In this document: positions 45,585 through 54,357 of the stretch, one piece after another | How the letters are laid out: every line of letters begins with the position of its first letter | Numbering within the stretch: the stretch's first letter is position 1 | Source of the DNA: Arthrobacter burdickii | GTDB lineage: Bacteria; Actinomycetota; Actinomycetes; Actinomycetales; Micrococcaceae | DNA: 64,000 nucleotides | NCBI RefSeq assembly: GCF_030433645.1 | Contig: NZ_JAROCG010000001.1 | Location: 1,736,001-1,800,000 of the forward strand | Direction of reading: 5' to 3' | The notes under the pieces: model-generated | What the model saw: the letters and a program-made list of their open reading frames with translations, nothing else | What the model was told of the DNA's origin: nothing | The model's database searches: none | Program-made: the position numbers and the translations under genes

Positions 45585-48059
45585 TCAGCCCACAGTGAAG
45601 ACGGAACTGAGTCCACTGGTGAGGAGACTGCTGGTGACCAGCAGCGTGTAGGGGCCGGATGCCGGGCCCCCGATGGTGAGTCCACTGAAGGTGGCGATGC
45701 CGTTGACGGCGTTCACAGTGGTGCTTCCGCTGAGGTTGCCTCGAGCTCCCGTTGCGCCTGTGCTGGTCCTGAGCTCGAGGGTCGTGGCAGCGGTACTTGT
45801 CGTCCTGTTGCCGTACTGGTCCACGATGGTTGCGGTGATGGTGGGGGAGAAGAAGGCACCCTTGCGCACGTTGGTGGGGTTCTGCAGGAACTGAACCTGG
45901 GCTGGTGCGGCGGCGGTGATGGACTGCTGCTGTGCGGCGGAGGTGAGGTTCGCGCCCGTGACGGTGAGGGTGGGTGTTCCTGCGAGCGTATCGGCGTAGT
46001 ACACGGTGGTGTTCGTTGCTGCTCCCGGGATGGTGATGGTCGGGGTGTTGGTGGTTGTTCCGCGCGTGGTGGAGAAGATCCTCGTGCCGTTGGAGTTCGA
46101 GGTGAGGTTGAGCAGTGTTCCACCGGCGGGGGCAGGGGAAGGGTTGCCGAAGATGTCCTCGAGTTGCACCGTCATCGGTCCTACATTCGTGGTGCTCGAT
46201 GCTTGTCCTCTGGCGGGTGCGGTGAGGTACATCAGACGTGCCGGGGCGGCTGCGCGAACGGTGACCTGCTGACTTGCACTTGTCAGACCCGGCGCGGCGA
46301 CGGTGACCGTCGGTGTGCCGGCCAGTGTGTCGCTGTAGTAGAACGTGGTGCTGTTGGCGCCGGGAGGAACGGTGATGGTGCCCGCGGTCGTCGCGCCCTG
46401 GGTGGAGGAAACCCTGGTGGCGCCTGTAGAGGTGGAAGCGACGGTCAGCGTCGTACCTTGGCCGAGTGCCGTGACGGGCAGCCCTGCAGCGTCCCGTAGC
46501 TGGACGGTGATGGGGCCCAGGGTTGTGGTTGCCGTCGCGGTACCTGTGGCAGTCGGACTGGTGATCGCCAGTTGTGTGGCAACCGGGCTGGTCAGGGTGA
46601 TTGCCTGGGACGCGGCCAGGAGACCGCCGGCTGTTGCGCTGATGGTGGCGGTACCGGCTCGTGTATCACCGTAGTAGAAGGTGAGGGTGGAGGACCCTGA
46701 CGGGATGGTGGCAGTGGGTGCGGTAGCTGCCGCTCCCTGCGTGGGGGAGAACACTGCGGTTCCGGTGGTGGTGGAGGCGAGGCCGACAGGGACTCCCGCA
46801 GCCGGCGCCACCACCGCGTTGTTGAAAGGATCCAGGAGCTGGACGGTGAGGGGCCCCAGATCCGCCCTGGTGGAGGTCGTCCCGGAGATGGGCTGTGTGG
46901 TGTAGGCCAGTTTCGAGGCTGGAGCGGCGGTGACGGTTTGTGTCTGGGACCCTGCGGTCACACCGTTGGCGCTCACCCGGATTACGGGGGAACCCGTCCG
47001 GGTGTCGCCGTAGTAGAACGTAGCGCTCGAGGCTCCGGCGGGAGTGGTGATGGTCGTGGTGGGTTGCCCGTTGGGGCCGGCAGCGAAGGACGCACTTCCG
47101 GCGGTGCTTGACGCGAGGGTGAGGCTCAGTCCACCTGTCGTATTGGTAACGGGTGTGCCCGCGGAGTTGACGCGCTGAACCGTGATGGGGCCCTGCCCTG
47201 CGGTTGCTGATGCGATGCCGTTCGTCGCGGCGGTGGTGAACACGAACACCGACGAGGTCACGCTGAAGCCCGTACTGGTAGCTGCGGGGATCCCGCTGCT
47301 GGTGGCGGCGAGCGTGTATCCGGTGCCCAGCTTGTCGAGGCGTAGATCGCTGAAAGTCGCGGCGCCATCGGTGTTGGTCATGGCCGTGAGGGTGCCGGTG
47401 AGGTTGCTTCCGCCGGGGTTCGCGCCGATCGCCAGGGTGATGGGCTGATTCCCTGTCCGGACGGGCACGCCTTGCGTGGATTGCAATGACACCTGCACAG
47501 AAGGAGCGATCGTTCCGTTCGCCGGGACATCACTGGGCTGAACGGTGAATGCCAGTTTTCCGGCCGTGAGCGTGATGCTGCCGCTGGGACTGCTCGTAGA
47601 CGTCCAGGATTTGTGGACTGCCGTCACTGTGTAGGTATGGGGCCCCGCAGTCGAGGGAGAATCTGTGCAGCTGGTGGCCGTGATGGTGCTGCCCGGCGTC
47701 GTTCCGCATGCAGGGGATCGGACGCCATTGGTAGTGCGGACCACGTAATACGCGACCGGTGTCAGGGCGCCGGCGGGCGCGGTCCAGGAGACAGGGACAG
47801 CTCCGGTGGTGGTCGACGGGACGGTGACGCTGGTCGGTGCGGCCAGTAATCCGGTCGTGGCGCTTCCTGTTCCGGTTCCGGCACTGGTGTAGGCCGCGTG
47901 GGCTGCCGGGGGAGCGGCGACCATGAAGGGGAGGAAAGCTGCGGCGCTGATGATGAATGCCAGTACGACGGCGACCGGTGGGGCGAATAGCGGGCGTGAG
48001 GACTCCCGACGCGACCACCACCTGTTCGGAGCGGCGGATAAATCAGTCCTGGCATTCAT
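45585..48059 (-). CDS. large secreted Ig-like repeat protein
   Basis: Exported protein of 824 aa. An N-terminal signal/anchor (VAVVLAFIISAAAFLPFMVAAPPAAHAA, about residues 28-55) precedes a fibronectin-like domain (APTSVTVPSTTTGAVPVSWT…) and then Thr/Ser/Ala-rich Ig-like domains. Four domains share a YYxDTxxGxP signature (YYGDTRTGSP, YYGDTRAGTA, YYSDTLAGTP, YYADTLAGTP) spaced about 112 residues, each followed by a hydrophobic linker and an LGPxTVQL opening. No LPxTG sorting signal: it ends SGLSSVFTVG. Likely a cell-surface adhesin or fibre component; it sits downstream of a SipW-type gene. Confidence 0.88.
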   Translation of the reverse strand: MNARTDLSAAPNRWWSRRESSRPLFAPPVAVVLAFIISAAAFLPFMVAAPPAAHAAYTSAGTGTGSATTGLLAAPTSVTVPSTTTGAVPVSWTAPAGALTPVAYYVVRTTNGVRSPACGTTPGSTITATSCTDSPSTAGPHTYTVTAVHKSWTSTSSPSGSITLTAGKLAFTVQPSDVPANGTIAPSVQVSLQSTQGVPVRTGNQPITLAIGANPGGSNLTGTLTAMTNTDGAATFSDLRLDKLGTGYTLAATSSGIPAATSTGFSVTSSVFVFTTAATNGIASATAGQGPITVQRVNSAGTPVTNTTGGLSLTLASSTAGSASFAAGPNGQPTTTITTPAGASSATFYYGDTRTGSPVIRVSANGVTAGSQTQTVTAAPASKLAYTTQPISGTTSTRADLGPLTVQLLDPFNNAVVAPAAGVPVGLASTTTGTAVFSPTQGAAATAPTATIPSGSSTLTFYYGDTRAGTATISATAGGLLAASQAITLTSPVATQLAITSPTATGTATATTTLGPITVQLRDAAGLPVTALGQGTTLTVASTSTGATRVSSTQGATTAGTITVPPGANSTTFYYSDTLAGTPTVTVAAPGLTSASQQVTVRAAAPARLMYLTAPARGQASSTTNVGPMTVQLEDIFGNPSPAPAGGTLLNLTSNSNGTRIFSTTRGTTTNTPTITIPGAATNTTVYYADTLAGTPTLTVTGANLTSAAQQQSITAAAPAQVQFLQNPTNVRKGAFFSPTITATIVDQYGNRTTSTAATTLELRTSTGATGARGNLSGSTTVNAVNGIATFSGLTIGGPASGPYTLLVTSSLLTSGLSSVFTVG
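45985..47020 (-). repeat. four coding tandem repeats (~336 bp each)
   Basis: Protein-level repeats of the surface protein. The YYxDT signature recurs at about 47005, 46670, 46335 and 45995 on the plus coordinates, a period of roughly 336 bases (~112 codons). At DNA level the copies are diverged, so they are old duplications. Confidence 0.8.
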
Positions 48060-48211
48060 GGGGGCTCGTCGTTTTCACGCTGTAGGAGGTTGCTGACTTG
48101 GTGTCACCATCGCACACTCACTGGTTCAGGTGGAGGCGCACCGATGGTGCTGTTTGGCTCACTGACCTGCCTCATCGGGTGGGCCGTCGGCATGCGCCCC
48201 ACCCGACGTGA

Positions 48212-48691
48212 TCAGCGGGCGCTGAAGTACAGCGGGACGGTCGCGTTCTTGCAGGCGTCCTGATTGGTGGTGAGGTTGATCATGGTGACGGTGACTGTTC
48301 CCGACACGCTGGCGCCGGAGGCGATCTGACCGGCAGTGATAGTCGGCGTGCCCACCGTGTAATCCGACGCCGAGCACCCTGAAACCTCCGTCCAGGTCGT
48401 GCCGCCAGGCCCGGCGACCGTAACCGTGACCGCCGCGAGGTTCTGTGATCCTGTGCCAGGGTTCGTGACGGTGAACGGCACGGTCTGAGCCGGCCCCCCG
48501 GGAGTCAGTGCGCCCCCGGTCGCAGTGCCTGAGGTGACCGTGAAGGGAGTGCTCGTGCCGGTACTGACACTTCCGGTACCGGCGCCCATCGAGGACCAGA
48601 ACGCGAACGCACCGCTACCTCCCACGACGAGAAGAGCGGTGACAGCGGTGATTTTCTTCTTGCGGTGAGTGCGTGTCCGTGAGGTGGTCAT
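48212..48691 (-). CDS. SipW-dependent-type secreted protein (camelysin/TasA-like leader)
   Basis: Small exported protein of 159 aa. The leader RKKKITAVTALLVVGGSGAF followed by AFWSSMGAGTGSVSTGTSTP has the form of SipW-type signal peptides (…GGTxAxFSdxxxsxxNxfxaGt), as in TasA and camelysin. The mature part is a beta-sandwich-like domain with one Cys pair candidate (SGCSAS and QDACKN). ATG with AGGAG seven bases upstream; an earlier ATG (48748) lacks a site. It precedes the Ig-repeat protein on the same strand. No SipW peptidase gene is in the window. Confidence 0.8.
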   Translation of the reverse strand: MTTSRTRTHRKKKITAVTALLVVGGSGAFAFWSSMGAGTGSVSTGTSTPFTVTSGTATGGALTPGGPAQTVPFTVTNPGTGSQNLAAVTVTVAGPGGTTWTEVSGCSASDYTVGTPTITAGQIASGASVSGTVTVTMINLTTNQDACKNATVPLYFSAR

Positions 48692-48955
48692 GATGAAGCT
48701 CCTTGAATGAGACCGGAAGCTTATGCGAGACCTGTATCGATGAGACAACAGAAGGAGCTCGCCCCCTGAGCGGGACTGCCGGGATGAACACCTGATGAGA
48801 GCACAACAGGCTATGACGATGGTGCGGATGAATCAGTCGCTGGTACTGGGCTTCGAGGATGCAGCCTCGGCATCGTCGGACGTCCTGTCCGAGCGAGCAG
48901 AAAGCTGCGCCGCGCGTGCCGTCAATCGGTCCTGCTTCCCCTGCCGCATGACTGA

Positions 48956-49243
48956 TTGAACCCACCTTGGCACCTCTCCCTAAGGGAATTTGGAGGAAAG
49001 AGCGAAGTAAGCCCGAAGAAGGACCGAAGGAGGCTTGGCCGTGCAGTACTGAGGTCCGGGCGTCGGGGTTGTATTGTCCTCAGCACCACCGGCGTCCTTG
49101 TTACGCTCGGCTGCCTGCTCGCTTTCTACCTGGAGACAATGGGGGTGGGTGCGCAGAGGGACGTGGGTCCGCGCCTTGGCTATACGGCGTTGCTCGTCAC
49201 TACTGCGATGGCGGGAATCTTTGTGCCAGCGGCATGGCAGTAG
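48956..49243 (+). CDS. possible small membrane protein
   Basis: Open frame of 95 codons from a TTG; two hydrophobic stretches (CIVLSTTGVLVTLGCLLAFYLE and YTALLVTTAMAGIFVPAAW) look like genuine membrane helices preceded by a basic segment (KKDRRRLGRAVLRSGRR). The start is poorly supported: no ribosome site before the TTG. Kept because of the topology and its neighbour of similar type. Confidence 0.35.
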   Translation: MNPPWHLSLREFGGKSEVSPKKDRRRLGRAVLRSGRRGCIVLSTTGVLVTLGCLLAFYLETMGVGAQRDVGPRLGYTALLVTTAMAGIFVPAAWQ

Positions 49244-49305
49244 GAGTTATGGGGCATCTTGGGAGGCTGGTTCCGGCTTCCCACCACTCCTCAAGGGGGA
49301 CGGTC

Positions 49306-49620
49306 ATGTGGGAGTGGATCAGGTACCGTGCGTTCATCCTGGCTGTGTTGCCGTTCGTTGTCGGCATTTCTCTGTGGTTCCTGTCGGAGAACGCCGGCGG
49401 ATGGGACGGACTGGGATTCTTTCTCGCACTCATCTTCTCAATGCCGGTGCTGGCAATGATGGCTGCTTCCTCCGTGTGGTTTGCCTTCCGAAAGGACGAT
49501 GATCTTCGCAGGCTGGGAAGAACCTCAAAGGTTGCGAGCATATTCTCGCTAATCGTGTTCGGCAGTCTGGTTCTGATCGGCATCGCCGGAGTCGTCGAGT
49601 CACTTTGGGTTGAAACGTGA
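49306..49620 (+). CDS. small membrane protein
   Basis: 104 aa with three predicted helices (FILAVLPFVVGISLWFL, LGFFLALIFSMPVLAMMAAS, VASIFSLIVFGSLVLIGIAG). ATG at 49306 with AAGGGGGA upstream; the open frame further upstream overlaps the previous frame and is not needed. No family recognised. Confidence 0.6.
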   Translation: MWEWIRYRAFILAVLPFVVGISLWFLSENAGGWDGLGFFLALIFSMPVLAMMAASSVWFAFRKDDDLRRLGRTSKVASIFSLIVFGSLVLIGIAGVVESLWVET

Positions 49621-49935
49621 GTGCCAGCTGATATTCCTCCCGCCCGAGCACCCGACGGGGGGATTCTTCATTGAGCGCTCTCTGGGGCGCGTTGGGTGCA
49701 AACATGTACGGGGAGTGGTCGAAAATGCGGTCGCCAGAACCGCGTTGCTTACCTAGATCTCCGTGAAGCGTACTCATGTCCTCACATTGCTTACTTAGAT
49801 CGTCGCGCGCTTGTGCGGTTTCCGGGCGATGCGTCGGTACAGTCACGACAGGGGACTTATTCCGGATACGTGCAGCGGCTCGTATTCCGTCCTCTTTCTT
49901 TGCTCTACTTCACGTTTGCGACCAAGGGGACTATT
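49621..49935. other. 315-bp gap with a 42-bp spaced direct repeat
   Basis: TTGCTTACCTAGATC (49745-49759) and TTGCTTACTTAGATC (49787-49801) are 15-base direct repeats with one change, 42 bases apart, lying upstream of the DUF4190 gene. They could be operator half-sites. Otherwise no gene is supported here. Confidence 0.55.
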
Positions 49936-50196
49936 TTGACTCAGCAGCCATATCAGAACACGCAGGGCATCAGGGGCATCTCACCCGAAGCCAGCAAGGC
50001 CAAGACAACCAGCCTGGTACTCGGCATCGTCGGCTTGTTCATTCTGGGCATCATCCTCGGACCGCTGGCCATCATGCAGGCCAACAAAGCGGAACGGCTG
50101 GGAGAACGGGCGACAGCAGGAAAAGTGCTCGGCTACATCTGCACTATCTTCGGCGTCATCGCGCTGATCTTCACCGTCCTCAGGTTCATCGGCTAG
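49936..50196 (+). CDS. DUF4190 membrane protein
   Basis: 86 aa from a TTG with AAGGGGA upstream. A short Gln/Asn-rich head (TQQPYQNTQGIRG) leads to two helices in the DUF4190 pattern: SLVLGIVGLFILGIILGPLA, then AIMQANKAERLGERATAGKVLGYICTIFGVIALIF. Function unknown; these small proteins are common in actinobacteria. Confidence 0.75.
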   Translation: MTQQPYQNTQGIRGISPEASKAKTTSLVLGIVGLFILGIILGPLAIMQANKAERLGERATAGKVLGYICTIFGVIALIFTVLRFIG

Positions 50197-50395
50197 CTCA
50201 CCAGCACAGCGCACCGCCGCATCCAGCGAGCGGGAGAACGCGGTATGGGGGGTGGGACACCTGCAATGGCGTCCCACCCCGATTCCTTCAGAACATGGGT
50301 GGAAGCCCTCCATGGCCCCCGAAAGCACTTGCCGTGCGCAGTAGGGTCGATGGTTGGGTTCATTGATTCGTGACGAATACTTCAGGAGTAGAAGA

Positions 50396-50746
50396 ATGGC
50401 GCAGCGCGTACGGGTGGAATTGGTCGACGACCTCAACGGTGAGGAAGCTCAGGAGACAGTGCGTTTCGGAGTCGATGGAGCCGGATACGAGATCGATCTG
50501 ACAACGGGTAACGCGGACAAGCTGCGTTCGATCCTGTCGGAGTACGTGGAGAAGGGCCGGAAATCCACCGGTGGCAAGCGGGGTCAGGGCGGCCGGCGGT
50601 CCTCGTCGAGTTCGGCTCCGACGAGTGGGATCCAGCGCGAGCAAGCCCAGCAAATCCGTAAGTGGGCGCAGGACAACGGATACAACCCCAGCTCGCGCGG
50701 GCGCATTTCCCAGTCCATCGTCGACGCCTACAACAAAGCCCGCTGA
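50396..50746 (+). CDS. lsr2: Lsr2 nucleoid-associated protein
   Basis: H-NS-like DNA-bridging protein of 116 aa silencing AT-rich or foreign DNA. The N-terminal dimer/oligomer domain is QRVRVELVDDLNGEEAQETVRFGVDGAGYEIDL, then a basic linker (KGRKSTGGKRGQGGRRSSSSS) and the DNA-binding domain REQAQQIRKWAQDNGYNPSSRGRIS with the RGR minor-groove clamp. ATG at 50396 with AGGAG upstream. Its place inside a run of small accessory genes is notable. Confidence 0.96.
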   Translation: MAQRVRVELVDDLNGEEAQETVRFGVDGAGYEIDLTTGNADKLRSILSEYVEKGRKSTGGKRGQGGRRSSSSSAPTSGIQREQAQQIRKWAQDNGYNPSSRGRISQSIVDAYNKAR

Positions 50747-50783
50747 GGCGCTGATACATGCAGGTCCGGAAAAGCGTGGGCCC

Positions 50784-51323
50784 ATGAATGATGAAAGGAA
50801 CAGGCTCCAGCCTGCCCTGCGACCGGGAGAACAGCTCCGCTGGGCAGGGAGGCCTGACCCGAAGGTACGCTTCACACCCGCAGACGCATACCTTATTCCC
50901 ATAAGCCTCATGTGGGGAGGGTTCGCCACTTTCTGGGAAGTCCAGGTACTCACCAGCGATCACGCCGGGTTCTTTGCGCTCTGGGGGATTCCCTTCGTCC
51001 TTATCGGCTTGTACTTCATCTTCGGCCGCTTCATTTATAAGGCACGACGGAATTCCCGCACCGTTTACGGGCTCACCGACACCCGAGCGATCGTCTCGAC
51101 GAGCGAACGATCCTTTCATGACACCAGGGTCCGTGACGTCGCCGTTCGAACCGATCGTTCTCGCGACGGCCGGCATGCCAGCGTCATCTTCGGTGGCGGT
51201 CGCCGTACCGCCTATCAAAACACCGGCATGGACTTCTTCAACGTGGGGCAGGAACAAGGCATCAGCTTTTTCGACGTCGCCGACCCGGACGCCATGCTCC
51301 GCGAACTCGATCAGGTGCGTTAG
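50784..51323 (+). CDS. PH-like membrane protein
   Basis: 179 aa: an N-terminal LRPGEQLRWAGRPDPKVRF (motif of bacterial PH-domain membrane proteins), two helices (LIPISLMWGGFATFWEV, FFALWGIPFVLIGLYFIFG), then a beta-rich domain RTVYGLTDTRAIVSTSERSFHDTRV typical of YdbT/bPH folds. Function unknown. 37 bases after lsr2. Confidence 0.7.
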   Translation: MNDERNRLQPALRPGEQLRWAGRPDPKVRFTPADAYLIPISLMWGGFATFWEVQVLTSDHAGFFALWGIPFVLIGLYFIFGRFIYKARRNSRTVYGLTDTRAIVSTSERSFHDTRVRDVAVRTDRSRDGRHASVIFGGGRRTAYQNTGMDFFNVGQEQGISFFDVADPDAMLRELDQVR

Positions 51324-51457
51324 CTCGGCCTGGATCCTTTCCGCACAGAGCGACTGCTTGGCGTGGTGGTCGGCTGGCCCTCGGTGGGATCTGATCGATG
51401 GCTCTTCCGGCCCTGCTGGCCTGTACAACGAATACCGACTCACGGGAGACTGACGCC

Positions 51458-52021
51458 GTGCGCAATTTGACCTTCGCCATGAACCTGAGCGTGGACGGCT
51501 ACATCGCCGCGCCCGGCGACGACCTCGGCTGGAGCGTACCGAGCGACGAACTGTTCCAATGGTGGTCCGACCGGGTGGCGGCGACGGGCCTGGCTCTGTA
51601 CGGGCGCAAACTGTGGGAGACGATGAGCTCCCACTGGCCGACCGCCGACCAGCAGCCGGGCGCCACGCCGGCCCAGATCGACTACGCTCGCCGCTGGCGG
51701 AACATGCCGAAGGTGGTGTTCTCCTCGACGACCAGAACGGTCGACTGGAACACCCGCCTCGCCTCCGGCGACGCCGTCAGCGAGATCACCCGGCTCAAGG
51801 CCGGTGACGGCGGCTCCATGGACATCGGCGGTGCCACACTTGCAGCGGCGGCCATGCGGGCCGGGCTGATCGACGAGTACGCGATCGTCAGCCATCCCGT
51901 CCTGGTGGGCGGCGGCACGCCGTTCTTCACCGCCCTGGACAACGGGGTGGACCTGAGCCTGCTGGAGACGCGGACGTTTCCCGGCGGTATCGTCCTGACC
52001 AGGTACGAGACAAGGCGCTGA
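51458..52021 (+). CDS. dihydrofolate reductase/RibD C-domain family protein
   Basis: NADPH-binding reductase-fold protein of 187 aa: NLTFAMNLSVDGYIAAPGDDLGW at the start, TGLALYGRKLWETMSSHW (T.L.GR..YE), SMDIGGATLAAAAMRAGLIDEY (G.iGGa.l...ll..gLiDE) and HPVLVGGGTPFF. Widespread YyaP/YwjB-like proteins of unknown substrate. GTG start; GGAG is about ten bases upstream. Confidence 0.9.
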   Translation: MRNLTFAMNLSVDGYIAAPGDDLGWSVPSDELFQWWSDRVAATGLALYGRKLWETMSSHWPTADQQPGATPAQIDYARRWRNMPKVVFSSTTRTVDWNTRLASGDAVSEITRLKAGDGGSMDIGGATLAAAAMRAGLIDEYAIVSHPVLVGGGTPFFTALDNGVDLSLLETRTFPGGIVLTRYETRR

Positions 52022-52103
52022 GCGACCGACGTTGGATCAACGCGCACCCAGGGATCCATGGCGCTGCGTTCAACTTGCGGGCTGCGCTGGTTAGGCTTTC
52101 ATC

Positions 52104-52625
52104 ATGCCAAGGTCGGCCGCTTTGATCCGAGGCGTGGGAGGGCCCACTGCCATGAGAATGGCGGAGCTGCGTTCAGCCCTGAAGGACAGGGGACTCGAAG
52201 GTGTAGCGACCTTGCAGGTAGCGGGCAACATCATCTTTGACCCGGGCGAACGCTCTACGGCGGCCTGCACCACCCTCATCAGGCACACCGTGCGCGAGCG
52301 GTTCAGCCATGATCTCCCCGTCATCATCCGCTCACACGAACAACTGGTCGATGCCGAGCTGCGCAACCCGTTCATCGGATCGCAGGAAGGTCGCTGGGTC
52401 ATGACGGTGTTCCTTGATCAAGCACCGCATTCAGAGACCAGCTTGGATCCTGCCGCAGGAGCACCGAACATTTTCGCTGTGGACGGTTCCGAGGTCTTCA
52501 TCCGCTATGCCTCTGGCGTGGCGGGTTCAAAGCTCCAGTCCACGTGGTTCGAGAAACGACTCGGTGTTGTCGGCACCGCCCGCAACGCCAATACCGTCGC
52601 GAAGCTCATTCTGCTCACCGCCTGA
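52104..52625 (+). CDS. DUF1697 protein
   Basis: 173 aa with the DUF1697 pattern: SAALIRGVGGPTAMRMAELRSALKDRGLEGVATLQVAGNIIFD, a central alpha/beta part and the C-terminal TWFEKRLGVVGTARNANTVAKLILL (conserved EK.LG...T.RN..T). Biochemical role unknown. The residue GV before GG replaces the more usual GINVGG, a slightly unusual variant. Confidence 0.88.
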   Translation: MPRSAALIRGVGGPTAMRMAELRSALKDRGLEGVATLQVAGNIIFDPGERSTAACTTLIRHTVRERFSHDLPVIIRSHEQLVDAELRNPFIGSQEGRWVMTVFLDQAPHSETSLDPAAGAPNIFAVDGSEVFIRYASGVAGSKLQSTWFEKRLGVVGTARNANTVAKLILLTA

Positions 52626-52685
52626 CACGACGGGTACCGGATCGGCCACCGAAGTGATTCCGCCTCACGCCCTCATCGGCGAGAA

Positions 52686-53060
52686 CTAGGCAGGTTTGGC
52701 ATACTCCGCCGCGCTCATGATCTCGTACGCCACGAACGTCTCATCATTCTCGACCCAGGCATCATGGCCCGCGGGGATCGAATAAGCGTCACCGGCGTGG
52801 ATCGTGGTGCGGGTTCCGTCTTCCATCTCCACTGCAAGAGTTCCAGCGGCGCAGACCCCTAGATGGTTGTTTTGGCAGCTCTCGGTGTGGACCACGGTCT
52901 TGACGGTCTCGGACCATCGCCAGCCGGGCTCAAAAGTGAATCTGCCCAGTGTGGCGTTCCCGAGGTTGACGACGTCTACTTCGGTCTTGGGTGGACGACG
53001 CTTCTCATCGGGTTCGTTGAACGATTTAGTTTCAAGCGCATTGACAGTTATGGCGGGCAT
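52686..53060 (-). CDS. small cupin-domain protein
   Basis: 124-aa single cupin: NLGNATLGRFTFEPGWRWSETVKTVVHTESCQNNHLGVCAAGTLAVEMEDGT, then the second motif GDAYSIPAGHDAWV. His residues in both motifs could bind metal, but the first motif is atypical (VVHTESCQNNH). ATG at 53060 with GAGGAGG upstream. Same strand as, and downstream of, the truncated cupin at 53.4-53.7 kb, but not the missing part of it. Confidence 0.85.
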   Translation of the reverse strand: MPAITVNALETKSFNEPDEKRRPPKTEVDVVNLGNATLGRFTFEPGWRWSETVKTVVHTESCQNNHLGVCAAGTLAVEMEDGTRTTIHAGDAYSIPAGHDAWVENDETFVAYEIMSAAEYAKPA

Positions 53061-53369
53061 CTTGTCCTCCTCGGTGGGTTGCTTGTAACCGTTGAACCGG
53101 AGAAGAGACCACGCGCTCCGGGAATGAGGTTCGGCGGGCGCCGGTGGAGGCACCCGGTCAGGCCCGAACACTTGAGAGTGAGGCTAACAGCGTGCTCCCA
53201 GCCCCGGCGTATGTCAACGGAGGTAAACCGCCCTGCAATGACCGCCGTTCGGTCCAGGAAGGGACCGTCGCTGGACGATGAGTGGGCTGATTTGCCGGGC
53301 CGCTTCACGAGTCCGACGAGGAGCGGGTTTGGTCCGCGAGTGCTCGGGGCGCAAGTGCTGACGCCCTCG

Positions 53370-53716
53370 CTAGACGTAGTTCTCGGGAACGGGGCCGACG
53401 ACTTCCATCGAGTATTTTGCCGCGATGTTCGTAACCCGGTCTGGGTCGTCGTTCCCCTGGGCAAGGGCTGCGCTCAACTCGTCGAAGTAGCCCACCATGG
53501 CAGCGGGGCTATAAATGTTCAGCTTCCGGCTGGGCTTGTCCCCCACCCGGAACCCGTGAACTACTCCAGCTGGGATATAGACGAAGGAACCTTCCGGGCA
53601 GACCCGTTCCTCGCCGTTGACGAAGATCCGATACTCACCGGCCAGGACATAGAACACCTCCGCCGCATCGTGGTGTATGTGCAGGGGTGGCCCGAACCCC
53701 GGCGGTTCAGGCAGCC
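53370..53716 (-). pseudogene. 5'-truncated cupin
   Basis: The cupin frame reads LPEPPGFGPPLHIHHDAAEVFYVLAGEY… then VYIPAGVVHGFRVGD, with both cupin motifs intact. An in-frame TAG lies just upstream and there is no start codon before the first motif; the only candidate is a GTG inside it (53657), which would remove the HIHHD metal ligands. The N-terminal ~40 residues of the family are missing and replaced by the end of the TetR gene, with which it overlaps. This looks like a deletion junction. Confidence 0.7.
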
Positions 53717-54291
53717 CAACCGCGGGCTATTGCGTCCAGCGCGGAGTTGAAGGCCGCACCCCAGTCGGCGCCCGGCGGGCCCATCTGTGCCAGCTCGAGG
53801 CTCACCAATCCGTGCACCTGGCCCCAGATTGCCACGGCCACCATCTCGACGGGTGCCGAAAGCAGGGCCCCGGACGCCTGCGCAGCCGCGACCGCTTCTT
53901 CGAGAGGTTTTATGGCACCGCCGGCCGCCTCCGGACTGGGCTGGCAGTCCACAAAAGCAGCCATGGCGCCGCCGAACATCAGCCGATACAGTGCGCGGTG
54001 CTCCAGCGCCCAGGCCCGGTAGGCCACACCCAACCCCTGCAGCCCCGCCGGGGCAGCGGCTACCTGTGATTCCCGGAAGGACCGGAACCCGTCGTCCACT
54101 ACGGCGGTCAGCAGCTGCGACTTCCCACCGAACAGTGAGTAGACGGCGGTGGTGGAGGTATGGGCGGCCGAGGCCACGTCTCGCACGGTCACCCGCGCGG
54201 GCCCCTCGCGATCAACGAGCTCGGCCGTGACCGCCAGCAGCTCCTGCCGCAGGGAATCGTTGTGAATCACAGGTCTTGCCATAGGGTCCAT
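53707..54291 (-). CDS. TetR-family regulator
   Basis: 194-aa repressor: N-terminal helix-turn-helix LRQELLAVTAELVDREGPARVTVRDVASAAHTSTTAVYSLFGGKSQLLTAV, then an all-helical ligand domain (TetR_C_13/WHG-like, …AYRAWALEHRALYRLMFGG). Start at the ATG of MDPMARPVIHND; MARPV three codons on is an alternative. Divergent from the DUF4188 gene, with a short palindrome between them, so it probably controls that gene and itself. Confidence 0.9.
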   Translation of the reverse strand: MDPMARPVIHNDSLRQELLAVTAELVDREGPARVTVRDVASAAHTSTTAVYSLFGGKSQLLTAVVDDGFRSFRESQVAAAPAGLQGLGVAYRAWALEHRALYRLMFGGAMAAFVDCQPSPEAAGGAIKPLEEAVAAAQASGALLSAPVEMVAVAIWGQVHGLVSLELAQMGPPGADWGAAFNSALDAIARGWAA

Positions 54292-54310
54292 TGTTCCATA
54301 ACCTTGTTTT

Positions 54311-54323
54311 GTAACAATGTTAC
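54311..54323. promoter_or_regulatory. candidate TetR operator
   Basis: GTAAC-AAT-GTTAC, a perfect 5-base dyad with 3-base spacer in the 66-bp gap between the divergent TetR and DUF4188 genes. Size and place fit an operator of the adjacent regulator; assignment is inference. Confidence 0.5.
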
Positions 54324-54357
54324 GAGATTCTCTGTCCATCGCTAGCAAGGAGATCCC

